DNA of 64,000 nt, taken from contig BCIA01000005.1 in NCBI GenBank assembly GCA_001599815.1, forward strand, positions 4,038,472 through 4,102,471, given 5' to 3'. Source of the DNA: Furcasterigmium furcatum. Lineage: Eukaryota; Ascomycota; Sordariomycetes; Glomerellales; Plectosphaerellaceae. The notes beneath the pieces were generated by a model. That model was given only the letters and a program-made list of their open reading frames with translations, was not told where the DNA came from and ran no database searches. This document shows, piece by piece, positions 1-10,956 of the stretch; the first letter of the stretch is position 1, and every line of letters begins with the position of its first letter. The position numbers were made by a program, and so were the translations under genes.

Positions 1-1940
1 CTTGCGCTTCACGATCAAGGACTGGCCGCCCCAAGCGAAGCTTCATGATTGCTTGCTTTCCCTCCCCTCGACAAGGCCCCCCCGACTGTGGAAAATTACC
101 TTGACACCAGCTGGCACGGCGCTTCCACTCGCGCGGCCACAATCCCATCCACCAGCGGGAAAAGGCTGTTTTACATTGTTTGCGCTTTTGTTACTCACAG
201 CCCTGTCCTCTCATCCAATCCCCCACGAAGCTTCTGCTGCTAATGATGCTGAATGACGCCCTTCGTCACCGACACTGCAGCTCACCAGCAGCGGAAGGTT
301 GCCGACCTCCCGAGAGACAGTCGGCCCTGTCGCCCTGCCGCCAGGAGGCGAACTCCCCCAACGCCCCCGTTCAGGGCTAGCCTGCCTGTCGGGCGCGCTA
401 GGGTCGATCATATGGGCCGTCGGGGCAATCCTAATCTGTCTCTCGTCCATCCTGGGGGGGCGGAATTGGGGTTCTGGGGGATGGCCGGATGACGCTCCGT
501 GCTACGCAGGGACATCAGCTTTGGTGGCTCATGTCGCGACGCCTCAAGTATCGCTTTATGCCTTCACTCTTCCGTCCCGTCCCATCTTCCAAAACTGCCA
601 CAGCCACGGCGTCGACTACTCTGTCGGCTCGGTAAGGCAAACCAGGCAAGGCTCGGACTGGCTGACTGCGTCTCATTGTGCCCGGCGGCCACAGTCATCT
701 GACATGCGGCCTACCAAAACTCTGTCTTGGACCTTGATTCTGCCAATCTGCCCTGCTGTCGCACCGCTTTCTCGGCCACAGCCCGTCGTCGCCTTGCACG
801 TCTTACTTTGCCATTGTCCCTCCGTCGCATGGGCGCTCCGGTTCTTACCGCAGCAATGCGCAAAGTGAAACAAATACAATATAGCTAGACAAAACTCTGC
901 CCCATATGACATGTGATAGCTGACATATCGTTAGGGTCGATTACCTGTGCTGGAGGCGAAAAGCAATGTCAAGGGCAAACATGGGAACGTGGGGGTAAAA
1001 CTGATGTTCCAGAGAGACGCTTTCTGAGCGAAGAAATATCAAACAATTCGGAAACCCTGACGAGTGCAAAGAAGGGGAGGTTTCCGATGGACTGCCGGCA
1101 CTTGCCCTGCGACTGTTTTATACATCTGCCCTGCTGCTGTTCCACGTTGACCGGGACTCCGGAGACGCCTTGTGCAAGCCCGGCGCCGGCACCGGGCGCA
1201 AAACCCCGCCCGGGACCCGCTACGCCGGAGAAAATGTCGGACTCTCGTCGGATCTGCCACGGAGCCACGTCGCATCGCGCACAATGGAATTTTTTCGAAG
1301 TCGAGGCAAAATTCATCATGTATGGAGCCTCGGCAGGCACCGAGATACTGGAATATGAGGGTGTTACAGTGTCAATGTGTGGCAATCTGCGTGGCACTCT
1401 ACCCCTGCTCGGGCTGAACAGCCAAGGGGCATCCTCGGTGCCCGCGGGACGCAGTCACAGTCAGCAGGCAAAGAGGCATCGAATTGAGGACGCTGACAGC
1501 TCTTTGTGCGCCGCCCAGATGGCTCGCCCACTAAACCCCGCATCAGAGACGAATAGAGCAGAAACCGGATGCAGAGCAGCCCATATGACACCCCAGGGAG
1601 ACCCCGACACCGCCGCCGTTGGGACGCATCTCCATCCCCAAGGATGAGACACCAGCCCCTGATTGGCTCGTGAGCTGTAAAAGCTCGCCCGTTCTCTCGC
1701 ACAATCGAGGCCCTGCTGCACAATGATGTCCTAGGATCTGCCCGAACCCCCTCCATTCTAGGCCTCGGCTCCATCCTTATTGCCCACGCCGAGGCGGGCT
1801 GTCGCGTCGACGAGGGCACCTAATACTCCGACAAGCGTCCCGTATAAGTGAACACCGACTCGCGACGTGCAGGGAGCTCCCGTCCCTCTGGTTCTCTCGT
1901 CCTCTTCATACACTCGTGTGACTGTGTCCCTCCAGCCACC
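1..1940. other. Left-edge gene-free region and maltase upstream region
   Basis: I find no convincing coding exon here. Open frames up to 244 codons exist on both strands, but they read as low-complexity, arginine/proline-rich sequence, lack a domain and overlap one another. The right part, up to 1940, should contain the promoter and leader of the maltase gene, whose start lies in a good context (CCACC before ATG). GC-rich runs such as CCCCGC near 1204 resemble CreA-type sites but are expected by chance in DNA of this composition. The first bases could in principle belong to a gene cut by the window edge; I cannot test that. Confidence 0.5.
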
Positions 1941-3972
1941 ATGTCTCTCTCCAACCGTCCTGTCAGCGGCTCGGCCGCCAAGAAGCAGCGCCGTAACTGG
2001 TGGAAGGAGACCTCCGTCTACCAGATCTACCCTGCCTCGTTCCAGGACTCTACGGGATCCGGCGTGGGCGACCTCAAGGGCATCATCTCGAGGGTAGATT
2101 ACCTGAAGGCGCTCGGCGTCGAGACCGTCTGGCTGTGTCCCATCTTCGAGAGCCCCCAGCTCGACATGGTGCGCCTCGCCACAGAGAAGCAAGCTCGAAG
2201 GATCAGTCTGATTAACAAGACCGCCAGGGCTACGATATCAGCGACTACTACACGATCGATCCCCGGTACGGCACCGTCGCCGATGTCGACACCCTCCGCG
2301 ATGAGCTGCACAAGCGCGGCATGAAGCTCGTCCTCGACCTCGTCGTCAACCACACCAGCCACCTGCACGAGTGGTTCAAGCAGTCGCGCAGCTCCAAGGA
2401 CAGCCCGTACCGAGACTGGTATATCTGGAAGAAGCCGCGCTACGATGCCGACGGCAACCGCCAGCCCCCGAACAACTGGGTCTCCCACTTCCAGGGTCCG
2501 TCTCCCTTACTCTCATTTTCATGACTTTAGGACAGAGGAAGGGCAAGGATACTGACTGGCACCCCCTAGGCTCCGCCTGGGAGTACGACGAGGCCACGGA
2601 CGAATACTACCTCCACCTCTTCCACAAGGGCCAACCCGACCTCAACTGGGAGAACCCAAAGGTCCGCGCCGCCGTGCACGACATCATGCACTTCTGGCTC
2701 GGCCGCGGCTGCGACGGGTTCCGCCTCGACGTCATCAACTTCATCAGCAAGGAACAGGACTTCCCCGACTCTCAGCTCCCCATCCACGCCAAGGGCGCAG
2801 AGTACTACGTCGCCGGGCCGCGGCTGCACGAGTACCTCAAGGAGCTGGGCGCCATCCTGCGCAAGTACGACGCATTCAGCGTCGGTGAGATGCCGGGCGT
2901 GTACAACACCAAGGAGGTCATCAAGACCGTCGGCTCGGAGCGCGGGGAGCTGAGCATGATCTTCCATTTCGAGTTGTGAGTTAACAATACCTGGATGGGT
3001 GAGTAGAACATCATCTGACACCCTCCTCAGCGTGGACATCGACTGGGGCAGCGGCGGCAAGTTCAGCTCGAGCCCCTGGACGCCGGACGACTTCCGCAGG
3101 GGCGTCGATAAGTGGCAGCGCTTCATGATCGACAACCACGGCTGGAACGCGCTCTATCTCGAGAACCACGACCAGCCGCGCGCCGTCAGCCGCTTCGCGA
3201 ACGATAGCCCCGAGCACCGCGTCAGCAGCGCAAAGATGATCGCCATGTTCCAGGCCCTCCAGGCCGGCACGCCCTTCGTCTACCAGGGCCAGGAGCTGGG
3301 CATGTGCAACGTGCCCCGCGAGTGGGGGATGGAGGAGTACCAGGACGTCGACTGCCTGAACCACTGGGAGTGAGTGCCGAGCCATAACCATAGCAGCTGG
3401 CCCTGGGAGAGATACTGACAACCCCCAGGCTGCACAAGGACTCGCCGGATGAGGAGCTCAAGACGACCCTCAAGGCCGAGTACCAGCGCAAGTCGCGCGA
3501 CAACGCCCGCACACCGATGCACTGGACGGCCGGCCCTCACGGCGGCTTCACGAGCCCCGGCTCCCGGCCGTGGATGAGCGTCCACCCAAACCACAAGGTG
3601 ATCAACGCCGAGGCGCAGGTCAATGATCAGGCGTCCGTGTTCCACACCTGGCGCCGCGTCCTGCAAACGAGGAAGACGTACACCGAGGTGTTTGTGTACG
3701 GCGACTTTTCCCTCGTTGAGAAGGACCACCCCCAGGTCATCGGGTACTCGAGGACGGCGGCGGATGGCACCACGGCCGTTCTTGCGGCGAACTTCTCCAC
3801 CGAGACGGTAGAGTGGAAGGGTCTCGAGGGCAAGACGGTCAGCGAGTTGCTGGTGAGCAGTGCGGACAGGAAGGTGGAAGATGTCCGGAAGGGAGCGGTA
3901 ACGCTGGGACCGTACGAGGGCCTTGTCGTGCTGTTGGAGAATTCGTCCAAGGCTGCTTCGTCAAAGATCTAG
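1941..3972 (+). CDS. GH13 alpha-glucosidase (maltase / oligo-1,6-glucosidase type)
   Basis: Five exons: 1941-2168, 2228-2495, 2570-2975, 3031-3369 and 3429-3972, giving 594 residues. The introns are 59, 74, 55 and 59 bp, and the frame is continuous across all four. The protein is a GH13 alpha-amylase-superfamily glucosidase expected to hydrolyse terminal alpha-1,4 or alpha-1,6 glucose from maltose and short maltodextrins. Visible family signatures are VYQIYPASF near the N-terminus, DLVVNHTS, the nucleophile in GFRLDVINF (Asp about 219), the acid/base in VGEMPG (Glu about 272) and ENHDQPR (Asp about 348). All three catalytic carboxylates are present, and the length matches fungal maltases (about 570-600). 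There is no signal peptide, so it is probably cytosolic and would act on imported sugar. No permease or MAL activator is adjacent. The start was chosen because the N-terminus runs directly into the conserved WWKETSVYQIYP block. Confidence 0.95.
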
Positions 3973-4278
3973 TGATAGACGACTAGCCATGTAAGATTCA
4001 TAGAAGCATCTGACACTGCTTTACTCCGCATGTGCCAACCTCAGTTCGCCCATTTTGTCTCTCATGCCTCTGCTGATTTACTCAGGGGTATCTACCACCC
4101 GGCCACCTGCTAACGGCGACATCCTTAAAGCCCTGCCGTTTCCGGTTTCTATCACATGGGTTCGGCGCCCGTGGTCTCTCTTGCATTCGCCCCGTGACAT
4201 ATTCCAACTGGTATTGATGGTGTTGGCTATGGTCAGGGACGTGATTCAGGGGTATCAACAAACACGCAACGTATGTAG
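3973..4278. other. Short convergent intergenic region
   Basis: This 306-bp gap separates two convergent stop codons, maltase on plus and the RBR ligase on minus. It should hold both 3'UTRs. I see no open frame worth calling and no strong repeat. Confidence 0.6.
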
Positions 4279-6692
4279 CTAGGCGCAGCCAGACCCGTCA
4301 TCGCTAGATGCAAACAGACTCGCCGCATCGTCTCCGTTGTCCAGCTCTTCGACCTCGGCCTCGTCCAACATCCTCTCCCGCTCGGCGATGACAAGCTCAA
4401 CCCACTGCGCGTCCGCCTTCTTCTTCCTCTCGAGGTCATTCGCCCGCTCTTCCAAACCCTCACTGAGCCTCAGCTCGGCACTAAACATGAGCTCGTCCTT
4501 GATCGTGCGCTCCTCTTCGACCTTGGCGCGGTACGCAGCCAGCTCATCGTCTCTCCAGCAGCTCCATGTCCTCCACCCCTTGTCCATCTTCTTCCGGAAC
4601 CGCATCATCTCCGCGGCAACACGATCCTCCGCCCCCTTCTTCCCGGCGTAGAAGTCTCTCAGCTGTAGCAGATAGGCCTCTTCAACGGTCCGCTCCTGTG
4701 CCACGCGAACGGCGTACTCCTTCAGGAACACGGCCTCCTTGTCCGCCAGCTTCCCGGCGACCTTGGCGTCCAGCTCCGCCCGATCCGCCTCATGCTTCTT
4801 ACCGAGCGAGTCCTTCGACGTCTTCGTCTCCTCCACCAGATTCTCCGCGTTCTTCGTCTGCTCATGTCCCACAAGCACCCTCTGCAACCCGTGAAGATCA
4901 GCCAGCACGCCCCGCAGCTCGGCAAACTTGATCTCCACGTCGCGTCTCCGGATCCCCTCGACCCGGATCCTCTCCTCCAGCTCCCTCTGCCTCCGCTCCT
5001 CCTCCTGCCTCTCCTGCTCCTGCCTCAGCAGCTCGGCCTTGAGCGCCTCCTCCCGCTCAAACTCCTCAATCTGCCTCAGCGCCTCCTGCAGCTCCGCCTC
5101 GGCCTCGGCCTCAAGCACCAACCGCCTGTCCCGCCGGGCCTGGACCTGCTCCTTCTTCTGGTTCAGATCGGCCATGCTGCACCGACACGTCTGCCACACG
5201 GCGCTGCAGACGTAGCAGAACTCATACCCGCACCGGCACGTCATGTGCTGGCATGCCTCGCGGTGCTCCACGAGCGCACGGCACCGGCCGCAGTGCAGCC
5301 ACCCCTCCTCCTCGGCGAGGGCCTCGGTAAGTTCATAGTCGCGGTCGCGGGGACACTCTCTGTTGTCGTGGAACTCCTCGCGGCAGAGGGTGCAAGTGCG
5401 GTGGTTCGAGGGGCAGCGGGCGATACGGCTCGCGCGGTCGATCCGGCTCGGCGGGACGAAGAGGCTGCAGTCCCTTCGGGAGCAGTAGATTCGATCGGCG
5501 ACGGGGGAAGACCATTCAGCGGAGCGGTCATTGTAGCTGGTCACGAGGGTCTCGGGGATGTGGGCGCGGATGGTGCGGACAGGGATGTCGTTCAGGCAGC
5601 ACTTGGGTGGCCATTGCTGCTCGTTTGCGCAGGCGGCCGTGATGAGGCGCTCGAAGCATTCATGGCAGTAGTGGTGGCAGGGGGCCTTGATCGTTTCCGT
5701 CACGGGGAAGTCGTCGAGACAGGAGACACATTCGCTGGGCAGGTTAGGGAGATGAGATTAAGATGATGGAGGCGTCTCACTTACACCTGCTCGACTGGTG
5801 CCGGTTCCGGCTCCGGCTGAGGTTCGGGGACGGGCGCAAGGGTGCCAGATTCGAGAGTGCCACGGGAGCCATTCGAGGTCGTGGAGAGGATGTTTTCGTA
5901 CGGGTTTCCGTAGATGGAGTTTCTGTGCAAGTCTGCCGCCATAAGAGCGGTGACCCTGTCTTTGCTGTCGCTCTTCTTTCTCCCGAGTAAGCGGGCGAAC
6001 TTGAACCTGTGGTTCTTCTTCGGCTTCGCAGGTTGGAAGACGATGAGCGGTGCGCCACTGGACGATCCCTCACCGTTTCCTGAGAGGTCTGAATGCAGGA
6101 AGTCGTCAAAAGTCGCCTCGGCTGACTTGGGCTCCTCAGGCGTCGGCGGTTCCTCAGGGATGATGATGGGCAGATATGGCTCTTTGCCCTTGGCGCTGGA
6201 CAAAGCTTCCTCGGCCTCCCGCCTCAACGCTTCCTCTCGCTGGCGCCTCGCATTGCTCTGCTGGCGTTTAACGCGGTCCTCTTCGGCAACTCGCGTCTTG
6301 ACCTTGTCGATGGACGACGTGATCAGTTGGAGGAGGATGTCGCTCGTGACGGTGGGCGCTGTCCTTAGAGCGTCTGGAGGGTCGTATTTTGTCCAGTCGA
6401 CGTTCTCGTCTGTCTTGACGACGGTCGGAACATCCTTGCGAAGGATCAATTTTCCCTTTCCCTTCCAAGGTTGCGGCGCCGCGGTGCTGACGACGTTGAA
6501 CGGATCACCATAGAAGTCGATGTAGTCGGCGGGCGTGATTAGCCGCGTCTCGACGTCCATGACTTCCGACAGGAGCTCGATGACGATGGTCACCATGAAG
6601 GTGAATAATGTGCCAATGCCCGCGAGGGCTTCGAGGACACAGGTCCGGAGTCGTAGAGTGGTGGTGAGGACGATGGCAGAGGACGGTGGCAT
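4279..6692 (-). CDS. RBR-type (RING-IBR-RING) E3 ubiquitin ligase with C-terminal coiled coil
   Basis: Two minus-strand exons, 6692-5785 and 5734-4279, joined by a 50-bp intron (GTAAGT..CAG). The splice restores the first RING cysteines (ECVSCLDDF). Length is about 787 residues. The RBR module lies centrally: RING1 begins at Cys about 305, the IBR spans about 387-430, and RING2 starts at LHCGRC (about 451) with HREACQHMTC, where the cysteine before QHM is the position of the catalytic cysteine in RBR ligases. Such enzymes take ubiquitin onto that cysteine before passing it to substrate. A charged Glu/Arg-rich coiled coil of about 230 residues follows and is likely the partner-binding region. 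The N-terminal third is mostly disordered and serine/proline-rich. The start is uncertain: ATG at 6692 is the first in frame and the codons after it are C/G-ending, but it adds a hydrophobic stretch; ATG at 6560 (MDVETRLITP) is an alternative. Confidence 0.85.
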
Positions 6693-7483
6693 CACTTGTA
6701 GTCGTTCATTGGAAGCGTGAGAGCCGTGGCCCGCGGGCAGACCGACTGCGAGGCGTCGGGCATTTGAAGCCGACAAACGACCCTCGTGCCATCCGTGCTC
6801 GTGGCGTCGCCGATCGAAGCCATCGCGTGAGCCTCGCTGCCGACTGCCGCCTCGGTAGCGACTGTGGCCTATGGACGCCTAGCGGCTGGGATTCAACGGC
6901 CTGGAATAGCAACGGTAATCCCAGCGTGCGCCTGGTCGCGGGCAGACCGCTGCGTGCTGTGAGCAGCCATTGAGACGGGCGCACCAATCGTCGCGGCGCA
7001 TCGCATCACGGGGGCGAGGCGATGTTGTTGTTGGAAAAGTGGAGGAGCAGGCGGAAAAGGGAAAGACAGGGCATTTTAGGGGGTTCCCAGAAAGCCTGGG
7101 GGGCGCAGCGGGCCAGTTAGCGGGTAGCGGCCGCGGGGGCTGTGCTCCGATGCCCCGGGGGCCCTGCGAGCTGGAGTGCCTCGGGGCATTTTCCAGGGGG
7201 CTGACCTAGATTAAGCATGGAACAGCCCGTCCAATGTGGCTTCTAGAACTCAAACCCTTCTCTGATCTTCACCCTGGATGTCAGTAATCACATGAAATCA
7301 GTTTTGTGTGATTCGGCCCTATAAGAGGTCGCGTGAGGATCAACGGCTGAGGCTGAAGGCGGCCCGTCTTACACTCCAGTTTCTTACTCACTCTCTCACG
7401 CACTCGAAGATAAGGTAGGCAAGTGACAAATGACAAGATAGCTTGTGATGTTCAACGCTCCCAGTACATACAACTCCGGCACC
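6693..7483. other. Intergenic region upstream of the RBR gene
   Basis: Both flanking genes are on minus, so this holds the RBR promoter and the 3'UTR of the FAH-family gene. I see no credible gene. In minus orientation, a short upstream reading frame ends at a TGA that overlaps the ATG at 6692 (TGATG), which could matter for start choice if it is transcribed. Confidence 0.5.
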
Positions 7484-8568
7484 CTAGATCTTCGCCTTGA
7501 TCTTGGTGAACTGCACCTTGTTGGTGATGGAGCCGAGACCCTCGAGACCAACCTCGACGACATCGCCATCCTTGAGCCAGACAGGAGGCTTGCGGCCCAT
7601 GCCAACACCTTCAGGGCTGTCATTCCTACTGTCAGCATGCCTACTGCGTATCGAAACAGGTTCAGGGAAACTCACGTTCCGGTGAAGATAAGATCACCAG
7701 GCAGCAGGGTAGTTCCTTCGCTCAGGAACGAGACGGCCTTCCTGATGCCAAAGATCTGGTCCTTGGTCGTGCTGTTCTGCTTGGTCTCACCGTTGACCTT
7801 GGTCCAGATGTTGAGGTTCTGCGCATCCTTGATGCTCTCCTGCGTCACGATGCCAGGGCCGTAAGGTGCCCAGCCGTCGAAGCCCTTTCCGAGGGACCAC
7901 TGGCCACCGCCGTGCTTGATCTGCCAGTCACGGTGGGATATGTCATTGCCGACAGCGTAGCCGAGGACATAGTCGAGAGCGTCGTCTTCGGACACATTCA
8001 AGGCTGTCTTTCCAATGACAATGACTAGCTCGCATTCGTAGTCCAGGGTGCTGCCGGTCTGAGTCTTGGGGTGGATGGGGATGGGTTCGCCGGTGCCAGA
8101 GAGCGAAGTCGCAGGCTTGTACTAGACGGTTGTCAGAGCTGGACTCGGCCATGGCTGCCAAAGTGTGACATACGAAGAGCACAGGAAACTTAGGAATGGG
8201 AAGATTCGTCTATTCCATGTCAGCTTCAACATCTTCCTCACCATAGCCACGCATGATAGTCACCTCAATGGCATGCTTCTCGTAGTTCATGCCCAGACAC
8301 CGAACAGTCCGGACATCCTCCGGCGCCAGAGGAGCGAGAAGCAGTCGGACGTCGACCACCTTATCTGTGACATCGTGCTTCCCAAAGATATCGCCAGTAA
8401 TGATGCGGGCCTGCTTAGCCTTGCCGATGTCAGTCTCGCCGGAGGGCAGGATGGCATCGCCGTAATAGGTTCGGCCGTCCTTGGCAAGGAAGCGGACGAG
8501 TCTCTGAGGAATCGTCAGCTATAGCTCTGTCTTAACATCGTGTTGAGGCATACAGTGAATGCAGGCAT
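7484..8568 (-). CDS. Fumarylacetoacetate hydrolase (FAH) family protein
   Basis: Five minus-strand exons: 8568-8554, 8503-8264, 8209-8174, 8121-7676 and 7616-7484, giving 289 residues. The introns are 50, 54, 52 and 59 bp. The first exon is only 15 nt (MPAFT) and the third only 36 nt; both are required to keep the conserved block CLGMNYEKHA joined to PIPKFPVLFYKPATSL. FAH-family hallmarks are visible: the metal-ligand strand LDYECELVIVIG, GYAVGNDISHRDWQ, and the C-terminal LLPGDLIFTGTPEGVG. The family cleaves C-C bonds of acylpyruvates and related beta-diketo acids or decarboxylates oxaloacetate, using Mg2+. The length fits the FAHD2-like fungal group, and the true substrate cannot be told from sequence. 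No targeting peptide is evident. It shares a 314-bp promoter region with the LYR protein on plus. Confidence 0.92.
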
Positions 8569-8882
8569 GTTGTAAGTTGATCAATCAATAAACTGACAAG
8601 TATGATTACTATCACAAGTAAACTCGAGATGAAGTTGCAATGGGCTCATCCAAGTTCCTGATGATGAAATCAACGGCTGGTCGGAATTATACCGAGCTTA
8701 GTCGGCCAGATTCCCGAGAGATGGAGGAGCTCCGCCTGAAGCCGACATGGTCCGTGCGTCGACATGACATGCTTATGTAATCTGTAGCTTCTTGCCTCGG
8801 CCGTCGACGACGCCTTGACTTTGAGACTGACATTCTGCAAGAGAATATCCATTGCGCCGTCCCGACTTCGCCACACGCAACA
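8569..8882. promoter_or_regulatory. Bidirectional promoter region (FAH family / SDHAF1-like)
   Basis: The two start codons face away from each other with 314 bp between them, so this interval must contain both leaders and probably a shared promoter. No TATA box stands out. The pairing of a possible oxaloacetate/acylpyruvate enzyme with a succinate dehydrogenase assembly factor is suggestive of shared mitochondrial metabolism, but that is inference. Confidence 0.55.
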
Positions 8883-9242
8883 ATGCCGGTGGGAAAGAGG
8901 GGCCTTTCCGGCCTTCAGAAGGAGGTACTCTCGCTGTACAGGCAGTGTCTGCGGGAAGCCCGCAAGAAGCCCGAGGTGAGACTCAGGTTACGAGATTCCG
9001 AGGACAGACGAACTGAATGACGCTGACGATGACAGGATACACGGCCTCATTTTCTGTCATTTGCCAGGTGAGATGCCCAATTCCCATCCGTGATTGAGTG
9101 GCTTCTGATATCATGTAGATCTGAATTCCAGAAGAACCTGGCAGTTGACAAACGAGACTTCGCCGCCATCGAGTTTCTCCTCCGAAAGGGCCGCCGGCAG
9201 GTCGAGGTCTACGCCTCCCCTGGAATCAAGGATGTTCGATAG
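8883..9242 (+). CDS. LYR-motif succinate dehydrogenase assembly factor (SDHAF1/Sdh6-like)
   Basis: Three small exons, 8883-8975, 9036-9067 and 9119-9242, encode 82 residues. The middle exon is only 32 nt. The tripeptide LYR sits at residues 18-20 in VLSLYRQCLREARKKP, and the C-terminal part has RDFAAIEFLLRKGRRQVEVY. This pattern, an LYR helix followed by F-(x)n-R-x-D and I-E-x-L-x-R-K-G-R-R-Q, is that of SDHAF1/Sdh6, a mitochondrial matrix chaperone that helps deliver Fe-S clusters to the SdhB subunit of complex II. The length matches the family (about 80-115). All splice sites are canonical GT..AG with short introns (60 and 51 bp). The alternative is another small LYR protein, but the C-terminal GRRQ block favours SDHAF1. 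Confidence 0.9.
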
Positions 9243-9510
9243 TCATAATGCCGAGGCAGGCATGGCCTGGCTGTCTCCTTCTGCCCCGTGTCTCCCTCTC
9301 CATCGGAAAGCGCCACCACAATTCCCTTCAACACAGACGGGCATGGAGGCCCGGCCGTCTGTTATCTTTCCTCTCGACATCCGCCTCACCCTGCCTTCAT
9401 ATCCTACAATAGCCATCTGACGCTTTTCACCCATGTAGCAACCCTCATAATCACTTTATTCTCTGTTCCCTTCTTCTATCGCGCACCGGCATCCCTTCGG
9501 ATCATGGACC

Positions 9511-10809
9511 ATGCTTAGCTGCGACATTTGCTTCAAAACGAGCAGCTTCTTATCGCCTGACGTCAACAAAAACAGCCAGGTCTTCTCTCACCAAGCCCTT
9601 CATGACGCCTCTCGCCAACCCATTAGCAACTCTGTAGAGAATCTTCGCCAGAAGCAGCGCCGTGCCGCCCGTCTCCGACCCTCCGAGAAGCTTCGCCCGC
9701 CTATACCTCCTCGTGGCCAGAGGTTGCCTGACATCTGGGATTGTGATCTCGACCCTAGCGTCTTGCCTGCGGCGGTGGCAGTGGTGCAGCGCAGGAAGAA
9801 GAACAGGGACCGCCAACGGGTCGCTCTGGACAGAGTGCACGCTCTCGCCCCCAGCACCGACTGTCCGGGCATTTCACAAATTCTTAGAGAAACGGTTGAA
9901 GCACATGATTCTCCTGCAATGGATTACTCTAAAGCTAATACTGACTCTGGAAAGAGGCCTGCTATTCCACCACGACATCCTGGCCGCCCGAAAATAGCTG
10001 CGCCCAGATCGAAACCAAGCCCTCCGGCGCATCCCACTGCCAGGCTCACCCGCCCCAGACCTCTGTCTCAAACTCGATCAAGACGAATAGCAGGCCCTAC
10101 TTACCGAAGAATGGCTGGAACACCTCCAAGAGAGATGCACCGGGTTGATCCGCAAACTGCAGGGGATTCAGCCCAGTGCAATCATTGCGGTAGCAACCCC
10201 CTTGAAGCCAGAAAAACATCGACCGCCAACTCGAAGTTATGGAAAGCTGTCCGCAGAAGTCTGTCGCAGCAGAGCCATGTGTCTTCCATCGTCTCTCCGT
10301 TGGAGGCCCTCTCAATATCTTCAAGTGGCCCAGTACTCCCTTCTCGAACGTCAAGTCAGAAAAGAGCCCTGGATCAGTTCACTCGGCAACTGGAAACCTT
10401 CGCCGAGCTACGAGGCGTGGCTGGGAAGGTACCTGTCTTCACTCCCACCCCGGAATCGATCATATCCTACCACACAGTGTCAGCTCTACTCCCCTATCAA
10501 GCAGAATTCCAAAAGGCTGGTCTTGCTGTCACCGCCGCTCAGCAGGCTAGGCTGGGGTATTCCCATGTGGGAGGATCGGACGGGGCTCAGGACAAGATTG
10601 ATACAGGTGGTCATGCTGAGGCTGAGGAACGCCAACAGCCTGGAGGGCCAGACCAAATGGCTCAGCATTCGGTCCCCGGCGACCTACACCTGGATGGTGC
10701 CAATGGCAGATTCGCGTCGAACAATCCCAAAGAAACCGGACAGCGCATCTCCAGCGACGGAACAGAGTTGATTTTTGCAGGCGACGACCCGCGCTGGGAC
10801 ACGGCGTAG
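9511..10809 (+). CDS. Conserved fungal protein of unknown function, N-terminal part before an in-frame stop
   Basis: An open frame of 432 codons starts at ATG 9511 (MLSCDICFKTSSF) and ends at TAG 10807-10809. It is basic and disordered in the middle, with a CDIC pair at the N-terminus and a CNHC pair near residue 228. The best-ordered block, about residues 285-350, contains RQLETFAELR and GKVPVFTPTPESIISYHTV and reads like a real conserved segment. I recognise no enzyme domain. The same frame reopens immediately after the TAG and continues to 12255, so I think this is the first part of one locus (see the next entry). A stretch near 10094-10215 also reads well in the +1 frame (EEWLEHLQERCTGLIRKLQG), which hints at damage or mis-framing. 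This is either a two-part pseudogene, a gene with an unrecognised intron, or a gene with a sequence error. Confidence 0.55.
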   Translation: MLSCDICFKTSSFLSPDVNKNSQVFSHQALHDASRQPISNSVENLRQKQRRAARLRPSEKLRPPIPPRGQRLPDIWDCDLDPSVLPAAVAVVQRRKKNRDRQRVALDRVHALAPSTDCPGISQILRETVEAHDSPAMDYSKANTDSGKRPAIPPRHPGRPKIAAPRSKPSPPAHPTARLTRPRPLSQTRSRRIAGPTYRRMAGTPPREMHRVDPQTAGDSAQCNHCGSNPLEARKTSTANSKLWKAVRRSLSQQSHVSSIVSPLEALSISSSGPVLPSRTSSQKRALDQFTRQLETFAELRGVAGKVPVFTPTPESIISYHTVSALLPYQAEFQKAGLAVTAAQQARLGYSHVGGSDGAQDKIDTGGHAEAEERQQPGGPDQMAQHSVPGDLHLDGANGRFASNNPKETGQRISSDGTELIFAGDDPRWDTA

Positions 10810-10956
10810 CTTGCCCGGATCCCTGCGACCAGGACCGTGTCTCCAGGGAAGTCTGCGAGCAATATTTGCAACTGCTCCTGCATCCCGGGGCCCTCATTTG
10901 CCTCAGATGGAGGGCAGCCGCCCGCGCGGGTATCGATTGACAGCCCAGCCAAGTTG

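Noticed and set aside
4792..5766. 324-codon plus-strand open frame antisense to the RBR gene
   Set aside because: Leucine/valine-rich translation typical of the antisense of Glu/Lys/Gln-rich coiled coil; no start context or domain.
10690..10840. Intron that would remove the TAG at 10807
   Set aside because: Only weak donors (such as GTGCCA near 10698) and no convincing branch site; left as an open question and not annotated.
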